Positions 33,505-44,406 of a DNA stretch of 64,000 bases are shown piece by piece (within the stretch, counting starts at the first letter, position 1; each line of letters opens with the position of its first letter). The position numbers were made by a program, and so were the translations under genes. The DNA lies in contig JAULJL010000032.1 of the NCBI GenBank assembly GCA_030761205.1, positions 6,143,134 through 6,207,133 of the forward strand, in the 5' to 3' direction. The notes beneath the pieces were generated by a model. It made no database searches and was not told where the DNA came from. It was given only the letters and a program-made list of their open reading frames with translations. This DNA comes from Fremontodendron californicum (Eukaryota > Streptophyta > Magnoliopsida > Malvales > Malvaceae).

Positions 33505-34075
33505 CCGTGTATTTTAAAAAATGAATTTATTTATAAAGAGGTTTTCAAAATTTTAAAATAAAATTATTTTGTTTAGTAAAATTAAAATTAAAATTATCAA
33601 AATTTTTGGAATTTGAAAAATGAATTTTAGAGGTCTCAAATTCCATTTCAAGAGGTGGAATTTGTAGAATTTTTTATTATTTTTTTTTAATAAGATATTA
33701 ATATTTATTATATTTTTTTATGCAACTTTAATTTTTTTTCAATTCTAACTACAAAAAAACTCATTTTAATATATATTTTTTAATTTTTTTCATGTTATTA
33801 GTAATACCTATATATTTTTACAAATATAATGACACAGATGTTGCATTTTTTTCTCAATATTTTCTTATTTTATCTCACATATTATTAATTTTCTATTATA
33901 ATTATTTTTTATCTCATCAAATTTCAATATTCAAACTTTTTAAAAAAAATATTTATCCAAACAATACAATTAAAATGTTAGTATTTTGAATTGATATATT
34001 TTTAAATGTTAGCATTTCAAATTTTTTTAAAAAAAAAAAATTAATATTTTTCATCCAAATGCACCCTTAAAATTT
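33505..34075. mobile_element. MITE family with TTTGGATGAAAAAT ends, copy 2, inside the LINE
   Basis: It shares with 26063-26601 the right end ATTTTTCATCCAAATG, the AAATTTTTTTA and TTATCCAAACAA words, and the left-side TTTTCAAAATTTT blocks. It separates LINE pieces at 33490 and about 34080 and is therefore younger than the LINE. Confidence 0.6.
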
Positions 34076-34139
34076 CCAGAATTGCTCCAAATAAAATTTC
34101 TCACAATGCGGTCAAGCTCATTACAAATGGAGACAGGTA

Positions 34140-34690
34140 TAGGTGTTCATGGGTCGGGCTGGACTTAAGTATGGTATCAACACTATATATATTTGCCCAA
34201 ACCCGGCCCGGCCCGAAATATAGGTCTCAAATTTTGTCCAAGCCCGCTCATATTTGTAAATGGGTAGTCAAAACTCGTCTAGTCCTACCCATATTTTTTT
34301 CTAAAAGAATTTAAATAAATATGTTATTTTTTATTTAATTTTTAATAAAATTATCTTTTTATTTTATTTTATTAAGTTCTAAAATATGAACAACTTAATA
34401 TGCTTTTAAATATTTAAATTATTATATTATATATATTTATTCTTTATATGATATAAATTACATAATATATATAAAAATAAAAATAAAAATATTATATTAT
34501 ATAAATGAAAAACGAACTAGACCGGGTTTGGGTCTTGATTGTTGGAGCCAAGACCTGGTCCATTTTTTAAACAAACCTCATTTTTTTGCTTAAACTCATA
34601 TTTCGGACCTAATATTTTTGTCCGAATCTACTTAAATATCAAACAAACATTCGGACTTAAGTGGATAACCCGGCCCAGTTCTAAATATAG
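34140..34690. mobile_element. hAT-like element of the TAGACCTGCTC family, copy inside the LINE
   Basis: It starts TAGGTGTTCATGGGTCGGGC and shares GGACTTAAGTATGGTATCAACAC and GTCTCAAATTTTGTCCAAGCC with 27348-27948 in the same orientation. The right end is eroded (CCCGGCCCAGTTCTAAA). Flanks GACAGGTA and TATAGGTA match at six of eight positions. Confidence 0.65.
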
Positions 34691-35581
34691 GTAACGGGTT
34701 TCTTTGCATGTAGTAAGATGGAATAGAATTAAGAGTGGATTTAATAAGGGCATGTCTCCCTGCCACTGACAGAAGTTTTCCCTTCCAATTAAGACATGAG
34801 TTTGGATCTCACTTTGTTCACAAGGAAACTGTAATCATCTTTTATGGTTCTTGTAGCGTGGAAGGGAAAGCCCAATCCAAATATCTCCCAATAGAGTTGG
34901 TGGAGCCAATGCCAAGAATATTACAAAGATTGTTGCTCAAATATTCATCACTGGTTGTTTTCGAGAACAGGACTTCACATCACAGCAATTTTAGGTTTTA
35001 ATAGAATATTTTTTACGACATTTCATTTAAAAACACCGTCAATTTCCATGTTTTTTTAAAAAGCTAGTGGCGTTACGCCGCAAAAAGAATAATTTAGTGG
35101 CGTTTATTTACAGAAAATATCATTAAATTATATAAATAACGGGGTTTATAAAAAATAACGTCATTAAATGTTTATAAAAAAATTCCTGATTTTTTTTTAG
35201 AATTTATCTTTTTAAAACGAAAAATGCATCCAAAGTTAATTTTTAGTCCACAAATACTTGAAAATTTTCCTAGGACAGTTGGGCATTAGCTTCTCCAAAT
35301 AAAAAGTAGGTCATCAGTGAAGAACAAGTGTGAAAAAATCATGCCACCTCTGGTTGCTTTGTAAAGCTACCACTCTGTATTATCACATGCCTCATCTATA
35401 AGAAGACCAAAGAATTCCATACAAAGGATGAAGATGTAGGGGATACAGGGTCTCGTAGGTGCGAAGAAGGGAGCGGTTTTGCAGCCATTGACAATAAAAA
35501 CACTATGTTACATGGATTTGGATATCAGTATCACACACTAGTAAGTGTTCGCGTGTCTAATTCCTCTTTTATACGTGCGAA

Positions 35582-36190
35582 CACTACAAACAAATTGCCA
35601 TATAGTGACGGTCCAAAAAGCGTCAGTAAATCTTCAAAATCCGTCGCTAAAAGTCCTAAAACTCTATACCGACGGTCAAAATGACTATTCCGACAAAAAA
35701 TTAAGCGACGGTAAAACCCTCGCCGGTATAGACCTATACCGACGGAAAAGGTGACCGTCGGAATAGGATGTATAACCTATACCGACGGTTTTAGGCGTCA
35801 CTAATGTTACTACCGTCAGTATAGCCTATGTTGGGGTAGCCCCTTTTACACCTTACCTATACCGACGGATTTTGTATCCGTCGGTATAGATATCGCATCT
35901 ATACCGACGGCTGTTGTAGCCGTAGGTATAGATACCGTATCTATACCGACGGATTCTATAGCCGTAGGTATAGATATCGCATCTATACCGACGGCTTTTG
36001 TACCCGTCGGTATAGATACCGTATTTATACCGACGAATTTTGTAGCCGTAGGTATAGATACCGTATCTATACCGACGGATTCTATTTCCGTCGGTATAGA
36101 TACCATTGATATACGTATACCGACGGGTTTTTTTTGCGTCCGTCGGTATAGATTAAAATGTAAAATATACAATTAACCTATAGCGACCAT
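35582..36190. repeat. CACTA left terminal repeat and subterminal array
   Basis: After the CACTA end, about a dozen copies of CTATACCGACGG and its inverse CCGTCGGTATAG alternate, so adjacent units form ~33-bp stem-loops (for example 35861-35890 and 35999-36020). Such subterminal motifs are the binding sites of the TNPA-type protein in En/Spm elements. Confidence 0.9.
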
Positions 36191-37893
36191 TTGTCGTAAA
36201 TTAACTGACGGTTTACTCCATCAGTATACTATACATTTTTTGTTGTTATATGAACTGTCAGTATAGAGGTCAGTAAAAATAAATTTTTTTCATATTTTCA
36301 ATTACTAATATTGATATATTTATAATTTAATCCAAGATAAAAAAATCCATTATAAGAAAGTACAAAAACCATTATAAGAAAGTACAAAATATTTCATAAT
36401 ATTAAAAATAAAATTACAAATAAATTGTCTTAATTATATAACTTTTACAAGCTAAATAGAAGTCGCAAGCTAAAGTCATAATACAGTGAAATAAGCAATC
36501 CAAATCTCATGAATATTCCTATCGAGCAACATCTGCATAAAATTGACAAATATTAACCAATGTGCAGCAATTAAGTAATGAAGTCAATATAGAAGAATAA
36601 AATAATCAAGTAGTTTACCATCTTCATTTTCATTAACTTGATGACTAGAAGTTGAAGACCTTATTATTGGTGACAAATTTGGAGCACTACCAGCATCAGG
36701 TACCTAAAAAGTATATGTTATATCAATATACATTTATTGAATTAAGCTCAAAAGGTAAAAATATAATTAAATAAAAATAGTAAAAAGTTCTTCCTTTTCT
36801 TTCCTGTTACAGTTTAATGAAACCGACCAAAATAAACAAACTAAATTGTCCAAGAAGCTGTAAATGCAATAACTGTAAATAGAGATATCTTAGATTTTTG
36901 AGACATAGTTAAACTGTAAGGCTTGTACCTACTGTGATGATGTAGTAGATTTTGCTCTACTGAAATCTACCAACCCTATGTTCATAACCAAAACCGACTT
37001 GATCCAATCGATTATGTCGATTATATCAATTCCAGACTTTGTCACCTTCTCAATGCAAACTCCCACCTCTCAATTGTGGTAACTGATATAAGTTATCTGT
37101 TTTTCCTTAATCCACTCTCAGCATGACTGCCTCATTCTATGTTACAGATATGCAAATTAGTGAATGGTGGTGATGCAAGAGTGGTGCAAGTTGGTAGAAA
37201 ATAAGGTTGGAGTTTTATCCCCATTTGTGACCAAGTAATGGAATGGAGATCAAAGAGAACTTAATTAGTATTGGAAAATAAAAGCATCTAAGAGCAGCAA
37301 CTTTTTTTTTTTTTTTTTTTTTTTTGACTAGTGAATCCTTCCATTTATGTAAAGAACAAAACCTGCTAGTGTTAGCTACAAGCCTACAACTACAACAATT
37401 TCTTTCGTATAAGCAAAAAAGAAGCCTAAAACAGAATGCCTGACAAAACCTTTGTGTCTCCGGATTCCAGTTAATCTGCCCAAAGTACTCTCAACCTGTC
37501 ATTAACAAATCTAAGACAGACTAAGAGCAAATTTTTCTCTAAATTCACTAAAGTATTAAAGCAATTTAAAAAAAGTGAGAAAATTTATCTGACAAAGATG
37601 CATTTTGTTAAAAACCTTGGAAGATAGTCATCACAACAGAAGAGGGCACATTTGCACTACTAATGAAGGGATCCTATACCGCCTGAACCCCAAAACAAAA
37701 AAAAAAACATGAATCACAAGCAATTATGAGTCAGTTTCATGCACCACTGGAATCAACATGAACCTCTGGTATCCAGGACACTAAGGTTACACGTGAGCAA
37801 ACACTATAACTCTATAAGATCTACAAGAAGGCCACAAAAGCAAGAAGAAACCTATTTAAAGAATAGAGATCATTAGCAAAATCAATTTAAAAT
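36191..37893 (-). other. CACTA interior with possible last exons of the transposase gene
   Basis: Two short minus-strand exons are possible: 36619-36703 (bordered by TTTAG and GTAAAC, reading VPDAGSAPNLSPIIRSS and on) and 36519-36532 (after ATGCAG, ending in TAG). They would give an acidic C-terminal tail. A 22-base poly-T run at about 37303-37325 and AT-rich filler make up the rest. Their connection to the main exon is unproven. Confidence 0.35.
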
Positions 37894-40179
37894 TTAGGTG
37901 GAAACAATAGTCACTATACTATAACACTTGACCATATACCTCTCAATGGGATACATCCACCGATATATGACTGGACCGGCAATTTTTGCTTCATTTGCCA
38001 AATAGATAACTAAATGCACCATCACTGTGAAAAAAGATGGAGGAAAAATCTTCTGCAATTCACATAGAATTAATGCAGCCCGAGACTCAAGTAATTCAAG
38101 CTCACGTTCTTCAAGAACTTTAGAACAAAGGTCTTTAAACCAATTGCACAAGTCTATTAGAACCGAGCATACCTTATTAGGTAAAGAACATCGTATTGCT
38201 ATAGGAAGAAATTCTTGCATTAAGAGATGGCAATCATAACTTTTGAGACCTGTAAGCCTCCGTTGTTTAAGTTGCACACAACGTGAGACATTGGAAGAGT
38301 ATTCATCCGGAGTTCTCATTTCCTTGAGAATCTTCAAAAAGACATTTTTTTCATTCAAGCTCATTTGATAAGAAGCTTGAGGCAAGTATTGGGTGTTACT
38401 CCCAGGACGAGTCTTTGGATGAAGAACGCTCCTTAAACCCAGTTCTACAAGGTCAAGTCGTGCTTTATAGTTATCCTTTGACTTCCCCTCTTGTCCAATC
38501 AATGTGCCAAGAATGTTATCACAAACATTCTTCTCTATATGCATCACATCGAGATTGTGACGCAATAAAAGATGTTCCCAGTAAGGCAATATGAAGAAAA
38601 TGCTCTTTTTCTTCCAAGGTCCATTTTCATTACCATTCCAGTTCTCCAATTGTCTCAAGACAACACTACCGGAAGGTGGTGAAGGAGCACTTCTAAATTC
38701 TTGACTCCCATCAAAAGATTGTTTATCATTTCGAAACTTATGATCAGCTTCTAACCACCTGCGATGACACATATAACAATACTTTCTACCATGCCGTAAC
38801 CACTTGGATTCAGTAGCGTATCCACAACAAGGACATACGTATTCCCCCCTTGTACTCCATCCAGACAAATTGGCATATGCAGGAAAGTCATTAATGGTCC
38901 AAAGTAATGCTGCACGTAGTCTGAAGTTTTCATTTTTGGAAGCATCAAAAGTGTCAACATCAATTTCCCAAAGTTCTTTCAATTCTTCTATCAAAGGCTG
39001 AAGGTATACATCTACATTGTTTCCAGGACCTTTTGGACCAGGAATGAATAGGGAAAGCATAAAGTTTGATTGCTTCATGCACATCCATAAAAGAAAATTA
39101 TAAGGTATCAAGATAACAGGCCAAGTGCTATGAATCACACTCATTGTTTTGAAAGGGTTAAAGCCATCAGAAGCTAATCCTAAGCGAACGTTGCGAGGGT
39201 CAAACGAAAATTGAGGATATCGAGAGTCTAATTCTTTCCAAGCAGGAGAATCTGCCGGATGTCTTAGACGTCCATCCTTAGTTCGCTCATGCTCATGCCA
39301 AGTCATTAAAAGAGCAGTTTTTGAAGACATGAATAACCTTTGTAGTCTTGGAATTATAGGAAACCAACGCAAAATCTTTGCAGCTTTCTTCTTTTTTACA
39401 AAAGTATCTTCAGTATCACTTTCTACATCATTCACGCTCTCTTTCCACCTAGAAGCACCACATTTATGGCAAATTTCTTCATTTGCCTTATCCTTCCAAA
39501 ACAACATGCAATCATTGGGACAAGCATGAATTTTTTCATATCCCAAACTTAAGGAAGAAATCATCTTTTTCAATTCTTTATAAGACCCTAGAAATGTATT
39601 ACCTTCTGGTAGAGCAAGTTTCAAAACCTCTAATAATGTATTGAAAGATTTGTTAGACCATCCATTAAAACACTTAATGTGGAACAAATAGACTACAAAA
39701 GAGAACTTTGTGAAGTTTTTGCAATTTGGATATAGTTCCTCCTCTGCATCTTTAAGTAAATCATAGAACTTGTCACTATTAATTCTTCGACCATGATGTT
39801 GGTCTCCATAAGCATCTCCCGATTCTATGCTACCCACATCAATATTCCTACCTCTTTCGGCCATCATATCATGCAATATTTCATTCACATCATGACCGAA
39901 CTCTCTATCTTCCTCATTAGTTCTAATAGTAGCAGAGCTAGCATCCAAGACCTCCCCATGAAAAATCCATCGAACATATCCTTTCAGAAAACCTTTACAT
40001 ATAATGTGATCAAATGCCTCTACCCTAGATACTCTATATGTGTTGACACATTTAACACAAGGACACCAAATTTTTCCATTTTCAGATGATCTTGCAAAGG
40101 CAAATTCTAAGAAATTGATGACCCCATTAATGTATTCTTCACTTGCTCTGGACGTAAGATTTATCCACGTCTTATCCAT
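37894..40179 (-). CDS. CACTA transposase, TNP2 family (main exon)
   Basis: It cuts and joins the CACTA element. I chose the ATG at 40179 (MDKTWINLTSRASEEY) because transposase-associated domains begin this way; an in-frame ATG 57 bases upstream is also open. In order: transposase-associated domain (first ~75 residues, with CPCVKCVN), a CHKCGASRW zinc-ribbon segment, the tnp2 core (from FMLSLFIPGPKGPGN through YANLSGWSTRGEYVCPCC and a second Cys cluster at YCYMCHRRW to HNLDVMHIEKNVCDNILGTL), then a DUF4218-type segment ending PIERYM. After PIERYM the frame runs into a stop within 12 codons, whereas relatives continue. A GTCAAG directly after ATATG could be a splice donor. No internal stop is seen, so it may be functional. 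Confidence 0.88.
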   Translation of the reverse strand: MDKTWINLTSRASEEYINGVINFLEFAFARSSENGKIWCPCVKCVNTYRVSRVEAFDHIICKGFLKGYVRWIFHGEVLDASSATIRTNEEDREFGHDVNEILHDMMAERGRNIDVGSIESGDAYGDQHHGRRINSDKFYDLLKDAEEELYPNCKNFTKFSFVVYLFHIKCFNGWSNKSFNTLLEVLKLALPEGNTFLGSYKELKKMISSLSLGYEKIHACPNDCMLFWKDKANEEICHKCGASRWKESVNDVESDTEDTFVKKKKAAKILRWFPIIPRLQRLFMSSKTALLMTWHEHERTKDGRLRHPADSPAWKELDSRYPQFSFDPRNVRLGLASDGFNPFKTMSVIHSTWPVILIPYNFLLWMCMKQSNFMLSLFIPGPKGPGNNVDVYLQPLIEELKELWEIDVDTFDASKNENFRLRAALLWTINDFPAYANLSGWSTRGEYVCPCCGYATESKWLRHGRKYCYMCHRRWLEADHKFRNDKQSFDGSQEFRSAPSPPSGSVVLRQLENWNGNENGPWKKKSIFFILPYWEHLLLRHNLDVMHIEKNVCDNILGTLIGQEGKSKDNYKARLDLVELGLRSVLHPKTRPGSNTQYLPQASYQMSLNEKNVFLKILKEMRTPDEYSSNVSRCVQLKQRRLTGLKSYDCHLLMQEFLPIAIRCSLPNKVCSVLIDLCNWFKDLCSKVLEERELELLESRAALILCELQKIFPPSFFTVMVHLVIYLANEAKIAGPVIYRWMYPIERYMVKCYSIVTIVST

Positions 40180-40236
40180 AGAATGTGAAATGATTAAAAC
40201 TGTAATATAAAGACATTTAGTTATCTCACATTCCAA

Positions 40237-42908
40237 CTAGATATATTGCACAAACATGAAACGTATTGCTATGAATAAACCTACGCAATCATATAATTGA
40301 CAAACATTTTATACAAAGTAAAAAGAGGGAAGGCACGTGGCTAGCTAGTTTATCTTTAATGCAATTTTTTCCTTTTCCTTTTCATATTTATGTGAACTAA
40401 TAATAATTATCACTTAACCTAATCTCCATATATATATATAAATATTATAAAATATTTTTTATTATAAAAAGTGAATAACCAAAAGTTCTTTTCTTCCCTT
40501 TAAACTTCTTGAAATGTATCAAAAGTGAATAACCAAAGGAGCCTTACATTTTTCATTTTGGGTATAGCTAATCTATTGGAATTTGAGTTACAGAGAAAAG
40601 GGGCAGCTTATTATCATTTTATGTATTACTCCTAACCTCTTATATATCTCGATATTTGATTTTGAGACTTTCAAGTTAAATATGTTAATCTTAGTTATAT
40701 TTTATACATTGAGAACTTATTTTTCCACAAAACTAATTAAAACTTCTACATACATACCCTACTACATGATATTATTATACATTATTTATTTACTAGAACA
40801 TACATACATACCCTACTAGAACATACATACATAAATCCAATATGCGTTTCAATAAATCTAAACTAAAGGTAATGCCAGCCAAAGTTCGAGATTAATACAA
40901 GTGGGACATAGTGAGGATATTGATTTTTAGTGAGTGTAGGCAATGGGAATCTAGATTGTGAAGTGAGAAGTCGGGAATGTCCACCATTTTTCAACTATTT
41001 ATACTACCAATATACTAGTGCTCGAATTAGCTATTCCTATTCTAGAATATAAGTTTGGGCCAGGCAATCCATGGCCCAAACAGTTAAATCAGATTAAGAA
41101 CCTGACAAATCAACCCTAGAAAATCATATAATGCGATAATGGTCAGAATAAATTTAAAGTAAAATACTTAATCTCATATATTTTGAACTGCAGATATTTT
41201 CTGTTATCTTTTTCATTTATATTTAAGCTGGTTGAACTGTTTTATACCCAAAAACTTAAGCTATGGATTAAATTTGTCATCAAGTGAAATTAATGTGATT
41301 TGGTCCCTATGCCTATCTTTGGTTTGAAAATTTTCAATCCCAGATGCAGACTTCTATACCACATTAATTATTTTCTTTTTTGATTGGTTGTATTGTTGAC
41401 CAACAAAATAATAGGGGTTGGGGTGTAAGTAAGCAAAGCTTGTGTTAATGTGGATCGAATTCTATAGTAATATCTAGGTGCTTTTGTCTTGCTATAGAAG
41501 ATGATTAGCTTAGGCAATGGCTCAACATTTTTGGGTTTGCAATCTGGTTTTACATGGTTGCAGTCCAGTTTGAAGTAAAGTGTGGTTTTTAAGTCATTTG
41601 GTTGATCAAACAGATCATTCACTACTTTCAATAATATTGAGTTTGCGATAAAAAAAATAATTTTTGAGGATGCTAAACAATAAAGCTCTTTGGGATTCTG
41701 TGCCTAGTGTTCCTCCACAAACCACAGGTACAATTTTGTTCACTTTTTGGCAGTCCTTTTGATACCTGCCTGCCACGACGCCAATGGCTACCTTCTTCTT
41801 TGTCCTACACTTTGTTTCTAGTTTCTTAGGCACAGATATGGAACTACTTGATCTGTCTCACATTGATGCTTAAGTTCAGAAAGCGTGAAAATCTAACAAA
41901 AATTTACCTGCACCGCCTGCACCCTTTCGACATGCTTATAAAGTTGGTCAGAGATCAGAACCTAGACTTCCTTATTTTACCACCAATCAGATGTTCATAC
42001 CTCTTTATACTACCGTGAACTTGATCTCACCAGATCTTGATCCTTACAAGCAAAAGTAAACTACGAAAACGAGAAAAACCGTCCACATCCTTAGTTTATG
42101 TTAGATTAGAAGAGAAACTTAGAACGCCCCTGTATATTTTTGCTACATTAACATTACGCATCCTTAAATCTATGTAACCTTCAAAAAAATCCGCTAATAA
42201 AGCTTCAAGAAATTAACAAACTAGGTGCATTGAGTACTAAGGGTAAGTGCTACTAAAATAAACACAGATTAGTACTAGGTGCAGTCCAGTATAAATTGCT
42301 ATGATCCAAGGGGGAACTTGCACAACAATTCCCGAGTTCAATTACATGGGAAGGAAAGGAAGAAATATACTAAAATTGGTTCCATTTGTCTATCTCTGGC
42401 AAGAGAACTGCAATCTGGTCAGCTATTTCACAGTCTGACAGAGATGGTTTTCTTAAAGGATGTAAAGGGAAAAAAAGAAAATAAAAAAGGAAATGACAAA
42501 GAAAAGCTGTACTAAAGACCAGTCTGATGCTAGCTGTTGTTGACACAAGGTGAAAGTATCTAAACTCCTTTCGTCTCCAGAAAGCGAACCACCAGATTTG
42601 ACTCTAAATTTCTATCTAACCATGTTTCAGTTTCAAGATGAATGGCATTGAACCACCAGATTTGACTCTCAATTCAGGTTACAACGGTGCTCATCAACTT
42701 CACCATAATTCTTACACAGATCGATGCACTCAAAAATCTAACAATAGTTGATTATTCCAACAATTCAGGTTACAACAGTGGGATTATTCCAACAATAGTT
42801 GATGAATTGTTTAAGGAGAAAGATATTAAAAAAAATAAAAACTCAGACATTAAAAAAAAAAAAACTCAGACATAAAAAAATAAAAAAATAAAAAAATAAA
42901 GAAAGAGC
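40237..42908. other. CACTA interior, no recognised gene
   Basis: This is where a TNPA-like second gene could lie, but I recognise none. 41060-42100 has near-average GC and short frames on both strands. GAACCACCAGATTTGACTCT occurs twice (about 42585 and 42650) and CAATTCAGGTTACAAC twice (about 42670 and 42762), so the part next to the MADS fragment was locally duplicated. Confidence 0.5.
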
Positions 42909-43010
42909 AACAGACCTTCTCTAAGAGAAGAAATGGTTTCTGTGCTTTGTGATGCTGAGGTTGCCCTTATCATCTTCCCTAGTCGTGGCAAGCTCTACGA
43001 GTTAGCAAAT
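42909..43010 (+). pseudogene. Captured MADS-box exon fragment with internal deletions
   Basis: A frame at 42939-43010 reads SVLCDAEVALIIFPSRGKLY, an almost perfect second half of a MIKC-type MADS DNA-binding domain. Just upstream, in another frame, 42914-42937 reads TFSKRRNG, the N-terminal half. The hydrophobic-basic segment between them (LLKKA-EL in the family) is missing, a deletion of about 23 bases that breaks the frame. A further short loss follows NR at 42909-42914. The fragment ends near the usual first-exon border of MIKC genes. It lies between the CACTA ends, so it was probably captured by the element. The damaged domain should not bind DNA. Confidence 0.85.
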
Positions 43011-43038
43011 CTGATGGCTTTTCTCTTAATCGATGAAG

Positions 43039-43170
43039 GAATTGGTGATGAAACCAGTAGATTACCGATTGAAAAGGAATTGGTGATGAAACCAGTTGAT
43101 TACCGATTGAAAAGGAAATGATGATGAAACCAATTGTTGATTACCGATTGATGAAACCAGTGAAAGAGAG
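43039..43170. repeat. 38-bp tandem repeat next to the MADS fragment
   Basis: Units beginning GAATTGGTGATGAAACCAG start at 43039, 43077 and (as GAAATGATGATG) 43115, each ending ATTACCGATTGAAAAG. A partial fourth follows. It separates the captured fragment from the right subterminal array. Confidence 0.85.
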
Positions 43171-43261
43171 GGACTGAAAGAGATAAGGGGGAAACAAGGG
43201 GGAAAGTATAACCTAATAAAAGAAAGGGCAAATCCGTCATTATAGCATTTTTTTCGGGAGT

Positions 43262-43749
43262 GACCTATACTGACGGATGACAAAACCCGTCAGTATATCT
43301 TATGACTATACCGACGGTCCATAAAAAACCGTCAGTATACGGGATATCTATACCGACGGCCAATGAGTAACCGTCAGTATATGGGGTATCTATAGCGACG
43401 GAAAACAAAGTGTCGATATATGTTAAACATATACTGACGGTAACAAAAATCCGTCATTATAGCATTTTTTTCGGGAGTGAGCTATACTGACGGATGGCAA
43501 AACCCGTCAGTATAACTTATGACTATACCGACGGTTAATAAAAAACCGTCAGTATACGAGATATCTATACCGACGGCGAATGAGTAACCGTCAGTATATG
43601 GGGTATCTATAGCGACGGAAAACAAAGTGTCGGTATATGTTAAACATATACTGACGGTAACAAAAATCCGTCGCAATAGATCATTTATACCGACGGATTT
43701 CTACCGTCAGTATAGGTAAGTGTCAGTATATGGCAATTTGTTTGTAGTG
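43262..43749. repeat. CACTA right subterminal array and terminal repeat
   Basis: Two near-identical ~180-bp blocks (about 43262-43440 and 43455-43680) each contain ACCGTCAGTATA, CTATACCGACGG and ATACTGACGG words, followed by the inverted CACTA end. Many GACGG units are TATACTGACGG here rather than the TATACCGACGG of the left side. Confidence 0.9.
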
Positions 43750-44406
43750 AAAGTTGTTAAAAAAGATTCAAAAATTAAATACGAGTACGTGGATACGTCT
43801 TATAACAATGTTTTAAATAAAGATACCATATATAAATAAATATGTTTATTTACTTTAATATTTATCTATATAATTTTATATAAATTATTCATATTTAAAT
43901 ATGTTTTGTTTGATTTAATTAATTTCATTTAAAATATTTTTTATATCATTGTATTCATATTTAAATACAATAAAATTTTTAAATTTACTTTGCCAAAAGT
44001 ACTCATTCTTTAACAGTCATAATTTCAATCTAAACACCAATATTATCTAATACATTTTGCCTATTTCATCAATCAATCTTCCATTCTCATCTCTAATTAC
44101 TACTTCAACTTCAGTTCAAACAATCTATAAGATTAATGGTGTTGTTCAAGTAAAGCTGAATATTCATGATACGGAAGAAAAATCGAAAAGAGATAAGGGA
44201 GTTGATATATATGGATCAAACCACAAAAATTAACCAAACTTCTTCTTCTTCCTCCTCCTCCAATTGCAGCAGTCACAAAGATCACGTCGACTTTTGTGAT
44301 GAAGTGTCTATTTTTATGATGAAGTGTCGAACACATATTCTGTGTCTTATCCTACCGATGAAAAATCGGACACAAATACGACAACCAAAGAATCTATGTA
44401 ATAGAG

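Larger units (their letters stand above)
31460..35502 (-). pseudogene. Decayed LINE (RT to RNase H), minus strand, broken by later insertions
   Basis: Pieces read in order on the minus strand. At about 35396-35455 there is an RT palm motif ending PYIFILCMEFFG. At 35310-35321 is FTDD (FADD in active LINE RTs). RT thumb-like sequence follows at 34700-35040. At 33205-33490 are WRFLHDHQATWALLMREKY and KGFRWVMQNGSRINF. At 32161-32391 is a zinc-binding tail (WTWIRKSHIIPEIQFFIWKCC). At about 31920-32000 is IWGIWLSRN. At 31472-31666 is an RNase H tail (IAYREANSCLDTLSKEG). Stops and frameshifts separate the pieces. MITEs at 32815-33195, 33505-34075 and 34140-34690 interrupt it. Its 5' part is not visible right of 44406. 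It is long dead. Confidence 0.8.
35582..43749 (-). mobile_element. CACTA (En/Spm) DNA transposon, 8168 bp
   Basis: It begins CACTACAAACAAATTGCC at 35582 and ends with its exact inverted repeat at 43749; the terminal match runs at least 22 bases. Subterminal arrays of CCGTCGGTATA-type words fill about 35640-36175 and 43262-43715. A TNP2-class transposase lies on the minus strand. The flanking 3-mers are GAA and AAA, one mismatch from the expected 3-bp duplication. Intact ends and a long transposase frame suggest a fairly young element. Confidence 0.93.
35503..44406. mobile_element. hAT-like element of the CTATGTTACATGG family, split by a CACTA element
   Basis: The left part (35503-35581) begins CTATGTTACATGGATTTGG. 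The right part (43750-44406) begins AAAGTTGTTAAAAAAG and ends TCTATGTAATAGAG. Both align by eye with the intact relative at 57194-58179. Flanking 8-mers TAAAAACA (35495-35502) and TATAAACA (44407-44414) differ at one base, fitting a hAT duplication. Without the CACTA the element is about 736 bp. It lies against the right edge of the LINE remnant, so it is younger than that LINE and older than the CACTA. Confidence 0.75.

Noticed and set aside
35846..36172. Repetitive 108-codon minus-strand ORF (VGIDTVSIPT units)
   Set aside because: It is the translation of the CACTA subterminal repeat array; the periodic protein is a by-product of the DNA repeat.
40180..40236. ATG at 40236 as start of the CACTA transposase
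   Set aside because: Relatives start with MD-x-W directly at the transposase-associated domain, as at 40179. The 19 extra residues are hydrophobic filler. It remains possible but less likely.
41368..41833. Minus-strand ORFs of 87 and 72 codons as a TNPA-like second CACTA gene
   Set aside because: There is no recognisable similarity, the frames overlap out of phase and no splice structure was evident. A spliced gene here is not excluded.
35579..43752. A clean 3-bp target duplication for the CACTA element
   Set aside because: The flanks are GAA and AAA, one mismatch, so a perfect duplication cannot be claimed; only the terminal repeats fix the borders.
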